8,312 nt of DNA from Belnapia sp. (GCA_028291445.1 JAQGIA010000345.1:1-8312), one strand, 5' to 3'; counted from the stretch's first letter, positions 1-7,063 are shown. Notes: generated by a model from the sequence alone, not told the origin. Translations and numbers: made by a program.

Positions 1-1043
1 TGGAGACCGCCGACCGCATCCGGCTGGAAACCGCCGCCAAGGGAATCGAGCGCCGCGCCCTGCTGCCGCTGGCCGCCTGGCAAGGCATGCTGCGCGCCCT
101 GCATGCGGCGCCGCCCACCCCCGGCGAGCGGCGCCCCTTCGTGGATTGGCTGGCGCTGACCCGGCGCGAGGGCCGCGAGGTGGATGCCGGGCTGCACCGC
201 CACTGGCTCGACCCGACCACCCCCTTCGCATTGACGGTCGCCGCCCCGGCGCATGGCCTGCTCATCACCTCGGCCACCTTGCTCGACAAGGGAGGCTACG
301 ACGCCAGCCTCGCCGATGACCCGGAAGCCGCCTGGCTGGCCGCCGAGGCCCGCACCGGCGCCAGCCACCTGGCCATGCCGGCAATCCGCGCCGCCGTCGC
401 CTCGCCTTTCGATTATGCGGCCAATACCCGCGCCTTCGTGGTGACCGACGTGGACAAGGCCCGCCCCGGCCAGGTCGCCGCGGCGATGCAGGCGCTGTTC
501 CAGGCCTCCGGCGGCGGCGGGCTCGGCCTGTTCACCGCCATCCGCCGGCTGCGCGACAGCCACCGCCACATGGCCGCCGGGCTGGAGGCGGCCGGCATCC
601 CGCTATACGCCCAGCACATGGACGCCATGGACAATGCCACCCTGGTGGATGTCTTTCGGGCGGAGGAGAATTCCTGCCTGCTCGGCACCGATGCCATGCG
701 GGATGGGGTGGATGTGCCGGGCCGGTCGCTGCGGCTGCTGGTCTTCGACCGGGTGCCCTGGCCGCGCCCCTCGATCCTGCACCGGGAACGCCGCATCCAT
801 CTCTCGGGCGGCGATCCGAAGGGCTACGACGATGCGCTGGCCCGGCACCGGCTGCGCCAGGCCTTTGGCCGGCTGATCCGTCGTGCCGATGACAAGGGTG
901 TGTTTGTCCTGCTCGACCGGTCCTGCCCCAGCCGCCTGCTGGCCGGGTTGCCGGAGGGCGTCGTCACCCGCCGCACCGGCCTCGCCGATGTGGTGGCTGA
1001 AACCCGCGCGTTCCTGGGCATTGCCAGCGCCGGGCCCATCTAG
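1..1043 (+). CDS. DinG-family ATP-dependent DNA helicase, C-terminal part (5' end off window)
   Basis: This is the C-terminal helicase domain of a superfamily 2, XPD/DinG-like DNA helicase. The frame is open from base 3, the first complete codon, through the first ATG at 87 with no break, so the gene starts outside the window; 346 residues are visible. Counting from base 3, I see TSATL (89-93, motif III-like), a GLFTAIRRL segment (about 175-183, motif IV-like), a TDAMRDGVDVPG segment (229-240, motif V), VFDRVPWPRP (247-256), and a motif VI block with Q286, GRLIRR (289-294) and VLLDRS (302-307). Family members use ATP to unwind DNA 5' to 3', usually with a 4Fe-4S cluster; the Walker A/B motifs and cluster cysteines would lie upstream and cannot be checked. 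The gene ends in TAG inside a hairpin. The family call is firm. Which of the several DinG-like paralogues it is remains unknown. Confidence 0.9.
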   Translation, partial: ETADRIRLETAAKGIERRALLPLAAWQGMLRALHAAPPTPGERRPFVDWLALTRREGREVDAGLHRHWLDPTTPFALTVAAPAHGLLITSATLLDKGGYDASLADDPEAAWLAAEARTGASHLAMPAIRAAVASPFDYAANTRAFVVTDVDKARPGQVAAAMQALFQASGGGGLGLFTAIRRLRDSHRHMAAGLEAAGIPLYAQHMDAMDNATLVDVFRAEENSCLLGTDAMRDGVDVPGRSLRLLVFDRVPWPRPSILHRERRIHLSGGDPKGYDDALARHRLRQAFGRLIRRADDKGVFVLLDRSCPSRLLAGLPEGVVTRRTGLADVVAETRAFLGIASAGPI

Positions 1044-1067
1044 GCGCTGGCAGTATCGGGCCTTTTT
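1022..1067 (+). terminator. Hairpin plus T5 run overlapping the helicase stop codon
   Basis: A perfect 10-bp inverted repeat, TGCCAGCGCC at 1022-1031 and GGCGCTGGCA at 1043-1052, encloses an 11-nt loop that holds most of the TAG stop codon (1041-1043). A run of five T lies at 1063-1067, about 10 nt after the stem. A competing 5-bp stem, GGCCC at 1033-1037 with GGGCC at 1058-1062, would sit directly against the T run. Either fold could act as an intrinsic terminator for the helicase gene. The first has a T run somewhat too far away and the second has a short stem, so the call is an inference. Confidence 0.5.
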
Positions 1068-1156
1068 AGACGCTTGCGGCGTCCGGCTTCCTGGCAGAAG
1101 GGTGACGCGCCAGGCGGTTGACGCCAGCCGCCCGGCGCGCGACCAACCGCGGGAAA

Positions 1157-1162
1157 GCGAGG
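1157..1162 (+). promoter_or_regulatory. Ribosome binding site of the TerB-like gene
   Basis: The purine-rich stretch GCGAGG lies 4 nt before the ATG at 1167 and is the best Shine-Dalgarno-like match there. It supports this ATG over later in-frame Met codons. It is of modest strength. Confidence 0.45.
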
Positions 1163-1166
1163 CCCC

Positions 1167-1583
1167 ATGCCCAATACCCGTTTCAACCCCCAGGAGGCGC
1201 TGGTCTGCGCCATGGTGCTGATGGCCGCCTCCGACCGTGTCATGTCGGATGCCGAGCTCGCCATGATGTCGCGGCTGGTGCAGACCCTGCCGGCCTTCAG
1301 CGACTTCCACCCGAACGGCATTTCCAGCGTCACCGAAACCTGCCTGACCCTGCTGGACCAGACCGATGGGCTGGATCGCGCCTGCACCCTGATCCGCGAT
1401 GCCCTGCCCTCCCGCCTGCGCGAGACCGCCTATGTGCTGGCCTGCGAGGTTGCCGCGGCGGATGGCGACCTGACCCAGGAAGAACTGCAATTCCTGCAGG
1501 ACTTCCGCATCGCCATGGATCTCGACCGGCTGATCGCCGGCGCCATCGAGCGGGCGGCGCGGGCCCGCTATCAGGTCATTTAG
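1167..1583 (+). CDS. TerB-like (tellurite resistance TerB family) small protein
   Basis: A 138-residue, mainly alpha-helical, apparently soluble protein with no signal peptide or membrane segment. It shows the two-half pattern of TerB/DjlA-N-like domains. The first half has an ALVCAMVLMAASDRVMSDAE segment (10-29), where acidic residues follow a hydrophobic helix. The second half has a matching ACEVAAADGDLTQEELQFL segment (92-110), with the typical A-x-DG-x-L-x-x-E-E signature. The repeated D/E-rich turns in this family are thought to bind metal. The biochemical role is not settled, and the name 'tellurite resistance' is inherited from the plasmid ter operon. No other ter gene is nearby, so tellurite resistance should not be inferred. 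The ATG at 1167 gives a normal family length. It is separated from the helicase by 123 bp, including a terminator-like hairpin, and so may have its own promoter. Confidence 0.83.
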   Translation: MPNTRFNPQEALVCAMVLMAASDRVMSDAELAMMSRLVQTLPAFSDFHPNGISSVTETCLTLLDQTDGLDRACTLIRDALPSRLRETAYVLACEVAAADGDLTQEELQFLQDFRIAMDLDRLIAGAIERAARARYQVI

Positions 1584-1689
1584 AGCCTGATCGCTTGAGG
1601 TGCATTCACCGAAAAGCGTGCATCATGTGGCGGAACAACAGCCTGGACCATGATCGGTGCGGCGCCGATCATGGTCTGGCGCCCCGGGC
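1584..1689. other. Convergent intergenic region with palindromic elements
   Basis: These 106 bases separate the 3' ends of the TerB-like gene and the minus-strand small membrane protein gene. They hold no plausible gene. Two inverted repeats are visible: an imperfect one, ATTCAC at 1604-1609 against GTGCAT at 1618-1623 (5 of 6 pairs, around a GAAAAG-containing loop), and a perfect 12-bp one at 1646-1676. The hexamer TGATCG occurs in both halves (1588-1593 and 1651-1656). The layout resembles the small palindromic repeats scattered between genes in many alphaproteobacterial genomes. That is an inference, as only one copy is in view. Confidence 0.4.
1646..1676. terminator. Perfect 12-bp hairpin between convergent genes, possible bidirectional terminator
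   Basis: GACCATGATCGG at 1646-1657 is the exact reverse complement of CCGATCATGGTC at 1665-1676, with a 7-nt loop (1658-1664). Within the loop, G-C and G-U pairs could shorten it to 3 nt. It lies between two genes that point at each other, where a transcript end is expected on both strands. There is no T run on either side, so it may instead be a processed 3' end stabiliser or part of a repeat element. Confidence 0.5.
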
Positions 1690-2193
1690 CTAGCGGCTGC
1701 CCCAGGGGCGCAGCGCCTCAGGCGTCCGCATATCGGCGGGCACCACGAAGTCGCTGGCGGCGCCGCGCATCGCTCCGGGCGGCTTGGGCAGGCCGCTGCG
1801 CTTGCGGAAGGCCGCCATCGCCGGGCGGGACGGCCGCTGCAGGGCCAGGGCGCAGGCGATATCCAATGCGGCGATCCCGAGCGTCGCCAGGAAGGCGATG
1901 CCCGATCGCTCCCGGTCCGGCCCGGCGACGCCGGCGGCCAGGGTGCCGAGGTCCAGAGCATCGCCGCCGACCCGGCCCCAGACCCAGGGCGCCGGGTCCT
2001 TCGCCGTCAGCAGCCCGATCCCCGTGGCGATCTCGCGCATGCCGTAGCTGGAGACCAGCCGCTCATGCCCGTGCAGGCCGGTGGCGCGGGTGACCCGGTG
2101 CGGCGCCAGCACCTCGGCCATGCCGAGGGCGATGCTGAACCAGCCGAGGCCCTGCGCCAGCGCCCGTGCCTGGTCGGAACCACGGGTCCTCAT
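1690..2193 (-). CDS. Small four-helix membrane protein, 'cyclase dehydrase'-annotated type
   Basis: A 167-residue protein with four hydrophobic helices (about residues 11-30, 51-64, 77-91 and 98-118), so probably an inner-membrane protein. Conserved-looking motifs are [17 protein letters not shown] (15-31), [13 protein letters not shown] (50-62) and [17 protein letters not shown] (70-86). The tail after residue 130 is hydrophilic, with an [18 protein letters not shown] stretch (132-149) and a [12 protein letters not shown] end. From memory, similar alphaproteobacterial proteins are labelled 'cyclase dehydrase' and often sit beside or are fused to SRPBCC cyclase domains; no SRPBCC domain is present here. 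Its biochemical function is unknown to me. Its ATG overlaps the TGA stop of the dehydrogenase gene as ATGA (2190-2193). It therefore lacks a strong ribosome site of its own and is probably translationally coupled to that enzyme. Confidence 0.75.
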   Translation of the reverse strand: MRTRGSDQARALAQGLGWFSIALGMAEVLAPHRVTRATGLHGHERLVSSYGMREIATGIGLLTAKDPAPWVWGRVGGDALDLGTLAAGVAGPDRERSGIAFLATLGIAALDIACALALQRPSRPAMAAFRKRSGLPKPPGAMRGAASDFVVPADMRTPEALRPWGSR

Positions 2194-3359
2194 GGCTTGA
2201 TCACCACCTTGATGCAGCCGTCCTGCTTGTCGCGGAAGGTCTTGTACATCCCCGGCCCCTCCGCCATCCCGACGGTATGGGTGATGACGAAGCTCGGGTC
2301 GATCTGGCCCTCGACGATCCGCTTCAGCAGGTCGTCGGTCCAGCGCGCCACATGGGTCTGGCCCATGCGGAAGGTCAGGCCCTTGTTCATCGCCATCCCG
2401 AAGGGGACCTTGTCGATCAGCCCGCCATAGACCCCGGGAATCGACAGGGTACCGGCCGGGCGGCAGACGTACATCATCTCGCGCAGCACATGCGGCCGGT
2501 CGCTTTCCAGCATCACCGCCTGCTTGGCGCGATCATAGATGCTGTCGAGCGTCGCGGTCGCATGCGCCTCCATGCCGACCGCATCGATGCATTTCTCCGG
2601 CCCCTTGCCCTGGGTCAGGTCGTTCAGCCGCTCGACCACGCTTTCCTTGGAGAAGTCGATCGTCGTCGCGCCGCCCGCCTCGGCCATGGCCAGCCGCTCC
2701 GGCACCCGGTCGATCGCGATCACCTGCTTCGCGCCCAGCAGCACGGCCGAGCGGATGGCGAATTGCCCGACCGGCCCGCAGCCCCAGATGGCCACCGTAT
2801 CGGTCGGCTGGATGTCGCATTGCACCGCCGCCTGCCAGCCGGTCGGGAAGATGTCGCCGAGGAAGAGCACCTGCTCGTCCGTGACGCCCTCCGGCACCTT
2901 CACATGCGTCGTATCGGCGAAGGGGATACGGACATATTCCGCCTGGCCGCCGGCATAGCCGCCGGTGAGGTGGGAATAGCCGAACAGCCCGGCGGTGCTG
3001 TGGCCGAAGACCTTATCGGCCATCGCCTTGTTGCGGTTGGACCGCTCGCAGACCGAGAAATTGCCCCGCCGGCACTGCTCGCATTGGCCGCAGGTGATGG
3101 TGAAGGGCACCACGATGCGGTCGCCCTTCTTCAGCGCCTTGTTCTCGGACCCGACTTCCTCGACCACCCCCATGAACTCGTGGCCCATGATGTCGCCGCT
3201 CTCCATCGACGGCATGAAGCCGTCATACAGATGCAGGTCGGAGCCGCAGATGGCACAGGCGGTCACCCGGATGATGGCATCGCGCGGATGCTCGATCTTA
3301 GGATCGGGAACGGTATCGCAGCGAATATCCTGTTTGCCGTGCCAGCAGAGTGCGCGCAT
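2190..3359 (-). CDS. Zinc-dependent alcohol dehydrogenase, formaldehyde dehydrogenase-like MDR
   Basis: A complete 389-residue medium-chain dehydrogenase/reductase, a cytoplasmic enzyme expected to oxidise an alcohol or aldehyde adduct with NAD. Catalytic zinc ligands are visible as C38 (in CAICGSDLH), H60-E61 ([12 protein letters not shown]) and probably D169 ([10 protein letters not shown]). The last resembles the Asp ligand of formaldehyde dehydrogenases. Structural zinc ligands are C90, C93, C96 and C104. The nucleotide fold shows WGCGPVGQF (192-200), and D217 at the end of the next strand favours NAD over [28 protein letters not shown] insertion (120-142) is typical of the formaldehyde dehydrogenase-like subgroup, but the substrate cannot be read from sequence. 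I chose the ATG at 3359 because a GGGAGGG ribosome site precedes it and the family begins at MRALCWHGK. An in-frame extension to 3521 is Pro/Arg-rich and runs into the CDF gene. It is coupled to the downstream membrane protein by ATGA. Confidence 0.94.
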   Translation of the reverse strand: MRALCWHGKQDIRCDTVPDPKIEHPRDAIIRVTACAICGSDLHLYDGFMPSMESGDIMGHEFMGVVEEVGSENKALKKGDRIVVPFTITCGQCEQCRRGNFSVCERSNRNKAMADKVFGHSTAGLFGYSHLTGGYAGGQAEYVRIPFADTTHVKVPEGVTDEQVLFLGDIFPTGWQAAVQCDIQPTDTVAIWGCGPVGQFAIRSAVLLGAKQVIAIDRVPERLAMAEAGGATTIDFSKESVVERLNDLTQGKGPEKCIDAVGMEAHATATLDSIYDRAKQAVMLESDRPHVLREMMYVCRPAGTLSIPGVYGGLIDKVPFGMAMNKGLTFRMGQTHVARWTDDLLKRIVEGQIDPSFVITHTVGMAEGPGMYKTFRDKQDGCIKVVIKP

Positions 3360-3450
3360 GGGACCCTCCCGCGAGGCGCCATGGCGGCGTCCTCTCACGG
3401 GGCGAACGCGAGGCTCGGCACCGGGTTTGTCGGCCGACGCGGAATGGTGG
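3360..3450 (-). promoter_or_regulatory. CDF-dehydrogenase spacer, possible promoter/operator region
   Basis: This 91-bp gap is the only sizeable one in the minus-strand block. It holds a perfect 10-bp palindrome GTCGGCCGAC (3429-3438), centred about 74 bp before the dehydrogenase ATG, and a bulged hairpin with GAGGCGCC (3373-3380) against GGCGTCCTC (3386-3394). No convincing -35/-10 pair is visible. The gap could hold a promoter or operator for the dehydrogenase and membrane protein pair, but the elements could be chance in such GC-rich DNA. Confidence 0.25.
3364..3370 (-). promoter_or_regulatory. Strong ribosome binding site deciding the dehydrogenase start
   Basis: On the minus strand GGGAGGG lies 4 nt before the ATG at 3359-3357. 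Its GGAGG core is 5 nt from the start. This site settles the start in favour of 3359 over the in-frame Met at 3521. Confidence 0.8.
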
Positions 3451-4401
3451 CTACAGCACCTCGGCCGAGGCCAGGGCGCAGGGATGCGCCGGGTCGCCGG
3501 CCTCCACCTGCAAGGTGGCATGGCCGATGCCGAACCGCTCCCGCAGCCCCTGGCAGAGCCCGGCGAGGAAGCCGTCGTCCATCGCCGCGCCGGGCCGGAC
3601 CAGATGCGCGGTCAGCGCCGTCTCGGTGGTCGACAGCGCCCAGATATGCAGGTCATGCACCTCGGCCACCCCCGGCTGCGCGGCGAGCCAGTCGGCGACC
3701 GCCTCGGGCTGGATCCCGGCGGGCACCGCATCCATCGCCAGATCCACCGATTCCCGCAGCAGCCCCCAGGTCCCGGCCAGGATGACGCCGGCGATGACCA
3801 GGCCGAGCGCCGGGTCGACCCAGTCCCAGCCGGTCGCCTGGATCAGCAGCGCTCCGGCCACCACCCCGGCGGAAACCCCGGCATCCGCCAGCATATGCAG
3901 ATAGGCGCCGCGCCGGTTGATGTCGCCGGCCCGGCCGCGGGCGAACAGCAGGGCGGTGCCGCCATTCACCAGGATACCGGCTGCGGCCACCCAGAGCATG
4001 AAGCCGGTGGCGACCGGCGCCGGCTCCAGCAGCCGCTGCATCGATTCCAGCACGATGGCGCCGACCGCGACCAGCAGCAGCATGGCATTGCCGAGCGCCG
4101 CCAGGATGGTGCCGCGATGCCAGCCATAGGTCCGCCGCCCACCCGGCCGCCGCCGGGTCAGCCGCACCGCCACCCAGGCGAGCACCAGGCCCAGCACGTC
4201 GGACAGGTTGTGCCCGGCATCCGCCAGCAGCGCGACCGAGCCGGCGATCAGCCCCGCCGCCACCTCCAGCACCACGAAGCCGAGGTTGAGCCCGACACCA
4301 AGGGCGAAGCCACGCTCGTTCGGGGCCGGGCTATGCGCATGGCCGTGGTGGGCATGTCCGGGGCCATGGTCATGCCCATGGTGATGGCCGTCCTGCGGCA
4401 T
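3451..4401 (-). CDS. Cation diffusion facilitator (CDF) divalent metal exporter
   Basis: A complete 316-residue inner-membrane transporter of the CzcD/ZitB type, which exports Zn2+ or related divalent cations in exchange for protons. The cytoplasmic N-terminus is His-rich, with ten His in residues 6-23, a likely metal-binding tail. Six membrane segments follow at about 31-53, 57-80, 98-118, 130-146, 157-178 and 181-203. The transport-site motifs are H64xxxD68 (DAGHNLSD) in helix 2 and H159xxxD163 (HMLADAGVS) in helix 5, the HD-HD arrangement usual for zinc-selective members. A C-terminal cytoplasmic domain (206-316) carries the HDLHIWALS motif (239-247). Exact metal choice (Zn, Co, Cd, Ni) is not fixed by this. 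Its ATG lies one nucleotide after the TGA of the DUF4175 gene (TGACATG) with no good ribosome site, which suggests translational coupling. Confidence 0.95.
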   Translation of the reverse strand: MPQDGHHHGHDHGPGHAHHGHAHSPAPNERGFALGVGLNLGFVVLEVAAGLIAGSVALLADAGHNLSDVLGLVLAWVAVRLTRRRPGGRRTYGWHRGTILAALGNAMLLLVAVGAIVLESMQRLLEPAPVATGFMLWVAAAGILVNGGTALLFARGRAGDINRRGAYLHMLADAGVSAGVVAGALLIQATGWDWVDPALGLVIAGVILAGTWGLLRESVDLAMDAVPAGIQPEAVADWLAAQPGVAEVHDLHIWALSTTETALTAHLVRPGAAMDDGFLAGLCQGLRERFGIGHATLQVEAGDPAHPCALASAEVL

Positions 4402-4402
4402 G

Positions 4403-7063
4403 TCAGAAGCGCTTCAGCAGCCGGTCGATATAATCCAGCTCCTCCGGCGGCCGTTCCTTCTCGGCGCCGCGCCGGCGCAGCTCGTCCTGCAACCGCCGGG
4501 TCCGCAGCAATTCCGCCTCCTCCGGCACCCGGGTATCAGCGCCGTTGTCGGCATTGCCGTTCACGTCGCGCGATCGCCGGCCGAGCGGATCGCGCCCCTC
4601 GCCCTGGGCCTGCGGCTGGCCGGGGCCATTGCCGCCGGGCTGGTTCTCCCCGGCCATGTCCTGCGGGTCGCCATCCTCCTCGCCATCCGTGCCCATGCCG
4701 AATTGGCGCTGCATGGATTGCGCCATCTGCCGGCCGCCTTCCTGCAAGGCGCGCAGCGCCCGCTGCTGGGCTTCCCGCGGATCGCCGGGCTGGCCGCCAT
4801 TCCCTTGACCGAGGCTTTCCTGCGCCTCCCGCATCGCCTGGTCGGCCTTGCCGAGCCCTTCCGGGATCTCGCCGGTCAGGTCGCCGAATTGCTGCATCAG
4901 CTCGCCCAGGGCGCGGCGGAGCGCCCGCTGGCGGCGGCCATCCTGGTCACGCTCCTGCTGCGCCTCGGCATCCGGGGCGCCCGGCTGCGGCGCCGCGGCG
5001 GGCGGCTCGGGCGGCCAGCGGAATTGCTGCTGCTGGCGCTGCTGGCGGCTGCGCTGGGCGCGGTCGCGCTCGCCCTGCTCGGCCCGCTGGTGGCTGCGGT
5101 CGAGCATCTCGCTCTGCCGCTTCACCATGTCCTGCACCACGCCCATCTGCTGCTGGCCGCGTTCCCGGCGCTGCTGGCGCTCCGGCGTCTCGGCCCGCTG
5201 GGCGCGGCCTTCCTCCAAGGCCTTCAGCATTTCCTCGAGCTCGGCCAGCTCCTTCCTGGCGTCCTCGTTGCGGCCCTCGCGCGCGGCTTCCTCCATGCGG
5301 CGGGTCCGGCGGTCCATCTCCCGCTGGTCGGTCAGCCGGGATTGCGCGCCCTCGGGCATCGCATCGGCATTCTCCCGCTGCAGCCGCTCGGCCATGGCTT
5401 CCAGATGCTGGCGGATCGCCTCCCGCAGTTCCTGGATACGACGCTGCAATTCCGCCTGCTGTTGCCGCTGTTCCGGGGTCTGCGACCCCTGCGGGTTCTC
5501 GGCCTGCTGCCGCTCGGCCTCGTTCAGCGCCTCGCGCAGCGCCTCGCGTGCCTGTTGCAGGGCGCGCTGGGTGCGGCCATCGCGGCCTTCCTCCAGCGCC
5601 AGCGCCACTTCCCACAGCAGATCCTGCACCTCGGCCACCGCCTCGGGCCGGCGGTCGGTCACCAGCCGGGCCCGCGCCACGCGGATCGCCAGGTAGGTGG
5701 TGACGTCATGCTCGAAGGCTTCCGGCGCCCGGCCAACCTCCTCCAGCGTGCGACGGGCCGGGGCGCGGCGTTCCGGATCCAGCGACAGCTCCCGCCGCAC
5801 CGCGATCAGTCGCTTGGCCACGGGATGATTGAAGCTGCGCTCCGGCAACGTCACCGTCGCCGGTTCCGAGCTGCCCTGCTGGCCGGCGCCATCGCGTACC
5901 AGCAGCAGCACCTCGACCTCCAGCCCGGCCCAGGGATGCGCCGAGAGATCCGGCTGCGCCGTGCCGCGCGCGGATTTCGGCCCGGCCCCGGAGACGCCCC
6001 CCGATACCCCCCCGGGCAGCGGCAATTCCAGCACCAGCGGCGGCGCCTCGGCACGCTGCTTCAGCCGCAGCTCGGCCCGCAGCGAGGCCAGGCCCCAGTC
6101 ATCCTCCGCCCGCCAGGGCAACCGGGTGCCCAGGCCGCGCTGCGCCCGTGCGGGCGGCTCGGCGAAGGCGACCGTCGGCGGCGCATCCGCCTGCACCGTC
6201 AGCGCCCAGTGCGCGAGTTCGGTGCCGCCGCGGCGGACCACCAGCCGGGCGCCATGCTCGATCGGCGCCTCGGCGGTGAAGCTGGCGCCGTCCAGCGCGC
6301 GGAAGGCCAGGGTCTCGCCGTCCATGCCCAATTCCGGCGTGCCGGCACCGCCGCCGGAGACCGAAACCTGCAACCGGCTGCCCGCCGGGACCGTGGCGGC
6401 ACCGCCGGCCGGGTCGAGAAACACCGGCGGGGCGCCGGTATAGGCCGGCGGGGTGATCCATGCCTCCAGCCGCAGTCCCGGCTGCGCCGCCGGCGCGGCG
6501 AAGGCCGGCGAGACCGCACGACGCAGCCTTTCCCAACTCTCGCCACCTGCCATGGTGACGGCCGCCGCCAACCCCAGCACCAGCGCCGCCCGCAAGGCCC
6601 GTGGGTCCCGCGCCGGCAGGCCCGGTCGCGGCGTGCCCACCTTGAGCTGCCCCAGCTGCGCCGCCGCCCGCTGCTGATGCACCTGCCACAAGGCAAGGCC
6701 CGCCGGGTCGTCGCCCGAGGGCCGGTCCGCCAGCGCCGCCAGCGGCCGGTGCCGCAGGCCCGAGCGTTGCTCAAGCCGGCGTTCCGCCGCCGCCGTCCCC
6801 GGCGCGGCGAAGCCGCGGAAGGCCCGCCAGCCGACCAGGCCGAGCGCCACCGCAAAGCCAGCCAGCAACAGGATATGCAGGATGCCGGGCAACCGCTGCG
6901 GCAGGTCCAGCAGCGCCAGGATGAGAAACAGGCCGAGCACCGCCAGCACCGGCCAAAGCCTGGGCCAGACCCCTTCCCAAAGCAGCGCCAGCCGGGCGAG
7001 CCGGCGCCGGCGACCAAGCTTCGTGAGCCCAAGCTTCGTGAGAAGGTCCGGCGGCGGGCTCAG
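4403..7063 (-). CDS. TIGR02302/DUF4175 family membrane and coiled-coil protein, probable CTG start
   Basis: A protein of 886 residues if started at CTG 7063-7061. Three hydrophobic helices (about 37-53, 61-79 and 156-172) lie near the N-terminus. A Gly/Pro/Ala-rich, beta-type region (about 195-410) probably faces the periplasm. Then comes a long Gln/Arg/Glu-rich low-complexity and coiled-coil region (about 495-720, with QQRQQQQ at 674-680) and a Gly-rich linker. The C-terminus DPLGRRSRD...ELRRRGAEKERPPEELDYIDRLLKRF (825-886) is a hallmark of this alphaproteobacterial family. Its function is unknown; it is often found beside lysA, as here. No in-frame ATG, GTG or TTG lies between the lysA coding end and GTG at 6949. 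That GTG would delete the conserved-looking ALLWE segment. The CTG overlaps the lysA stop as CTGA and has GGAGG 7 nt upstream, so I prefer it. The 188 codons upstream that are also open are a shadow of lysA. Confidence 0.88.
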   Translation of the reverse strand: MSPPPDLLTKLGLTKLGRRRRLARLALLWEGVWPRLWPVLAVLGLFLILALLDLPQRLPGILHILLLAGFAVALGLVGWRAFRGFAAPGTAAAERRLEQRSGLRHRPLAALADRPSGDDPAGLALWQVHQQRAAAQLGQLKVGTPRPGLPARDPRALRAALVLGLAAAVTMAGGESWERLRRAVSPAFAAPAAQPGLRLEAWITPPAYTGAPPVFLDPAGGAATVPAGSRLQVSVSGGGAGTPELGMDGETLAFRALDGASFTAEAPIEHGARLVVRRGGTELAHWALTVQADAPPTVAFAEPPARAQRGLGTRLPWRAEDDWGLASLRAELRLKQRAEAPPLVLELPLPGGVSGGVSGAGPKSARGTAQPDLSAHPWAGLEVEVLLLVRDGAGQQGSSEPATVTLPERSFNHPVAKRLIAVRRELSLDPERRAPARRTLEEVGRAPEAFEHDVTTYLAIRVARARLVTDRRPEAVAEVQDLLWEVALALEEGRDGRTQRALQQAREALREALNEAERQQAENPQGSQTPEQRQQQAELQRRIQELREAIRQHLEAMAERLQRENADAMPEGAQSRLTDQREMDRRTRRMEEAAREGRNEDARKELAELEEMLKALEEGRAQRAETPERQQRRERGQQQMGVVQDMVKRQSEMLDRSHQRAEQGERDRAQRSRQQRQQQQFRWPPEPPAAAPQPGAPDAEAQQERDQDGRRQRALRRALGELMQQFGDLTGEIPEGLGKADQAMREAQESLGQGNGGQPGDPREAQQRALRALQEGGRQMAQSMQRQFGMGTDGEEDGDPQDMAGENQPGGNGPGQPQAQGEGRDPLGRRSRDVNGNADNGADTRVPEEAELLRTRRLQDELRRRGAEKERPPEELDYIDRLLKRF
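7013..7042. repeat. 15-bp tandem duplication in the 5' end of the DUF4175 gene
   Basis: Two adjacent 15-bp units at 7013-7027 and 7028-7042 differ only in the first base; CCAAGCTTCGTGAG is shared. On the minus strand they encode LTKLG twice in a row (residues 8-12 and 13-17 from the CTG start). Because the unit is five codons long, the duplication keeps the frame. It looks like a recent slippage or duplication event. Confidence 0.9.

Noticed and set aside
1118..1123. TTGACG as a -35 box for the TerB-like gene
   Set aside because: No acceptable -10 element lies 16-18 bp downstream; the match alone is not enough.
603..1490. A 295-codon minus-strand open frame across the helicase and TerB-like genes
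   Set aside because: It covers two good plus-strand genes plus their spacer and shows no domain features.
3360..3521. N-terminal extension of the dehydrogenase to an upstream in-frame Met
   Set aside because: The added 54 residues are low-complexity Pro/Arg sequence overlapping the CDF 3' end, and a strong ribosome site precedes the internal ATG that matches the usual family start.
2166..3785. A 539-codon plus-strand open frame over the dehydrogenase gene
   Set aside because: It is His/Arg/Asp-rich shadow translation of a clearly identified zinc dehydrogenase on the other strand.
5020..5060. CTG/CAG-like triplet run as a regulatory or mobile repeat
   Set aside because: It is simply the codons for the Gln-rich stretch of the DUF4175 protein, which is normal for that family.
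2995..5703. A 902-codon open frame on the plus strand across the dehydrogenase, CDF and DUF4175 genes
   Set aside because: It crosses three well-supported minus-strand genes, and its composition (Pro/Arg/Gly/Ala-rich) is typical of shadow frames.
6947..6949. GTG as the start of the DUF4175 gene
   Set aside because: It would begin inside the first membrane helix, drop the basic segment and LALLWE part, leave a gap after lysA, and has only a weak AGG upstream.
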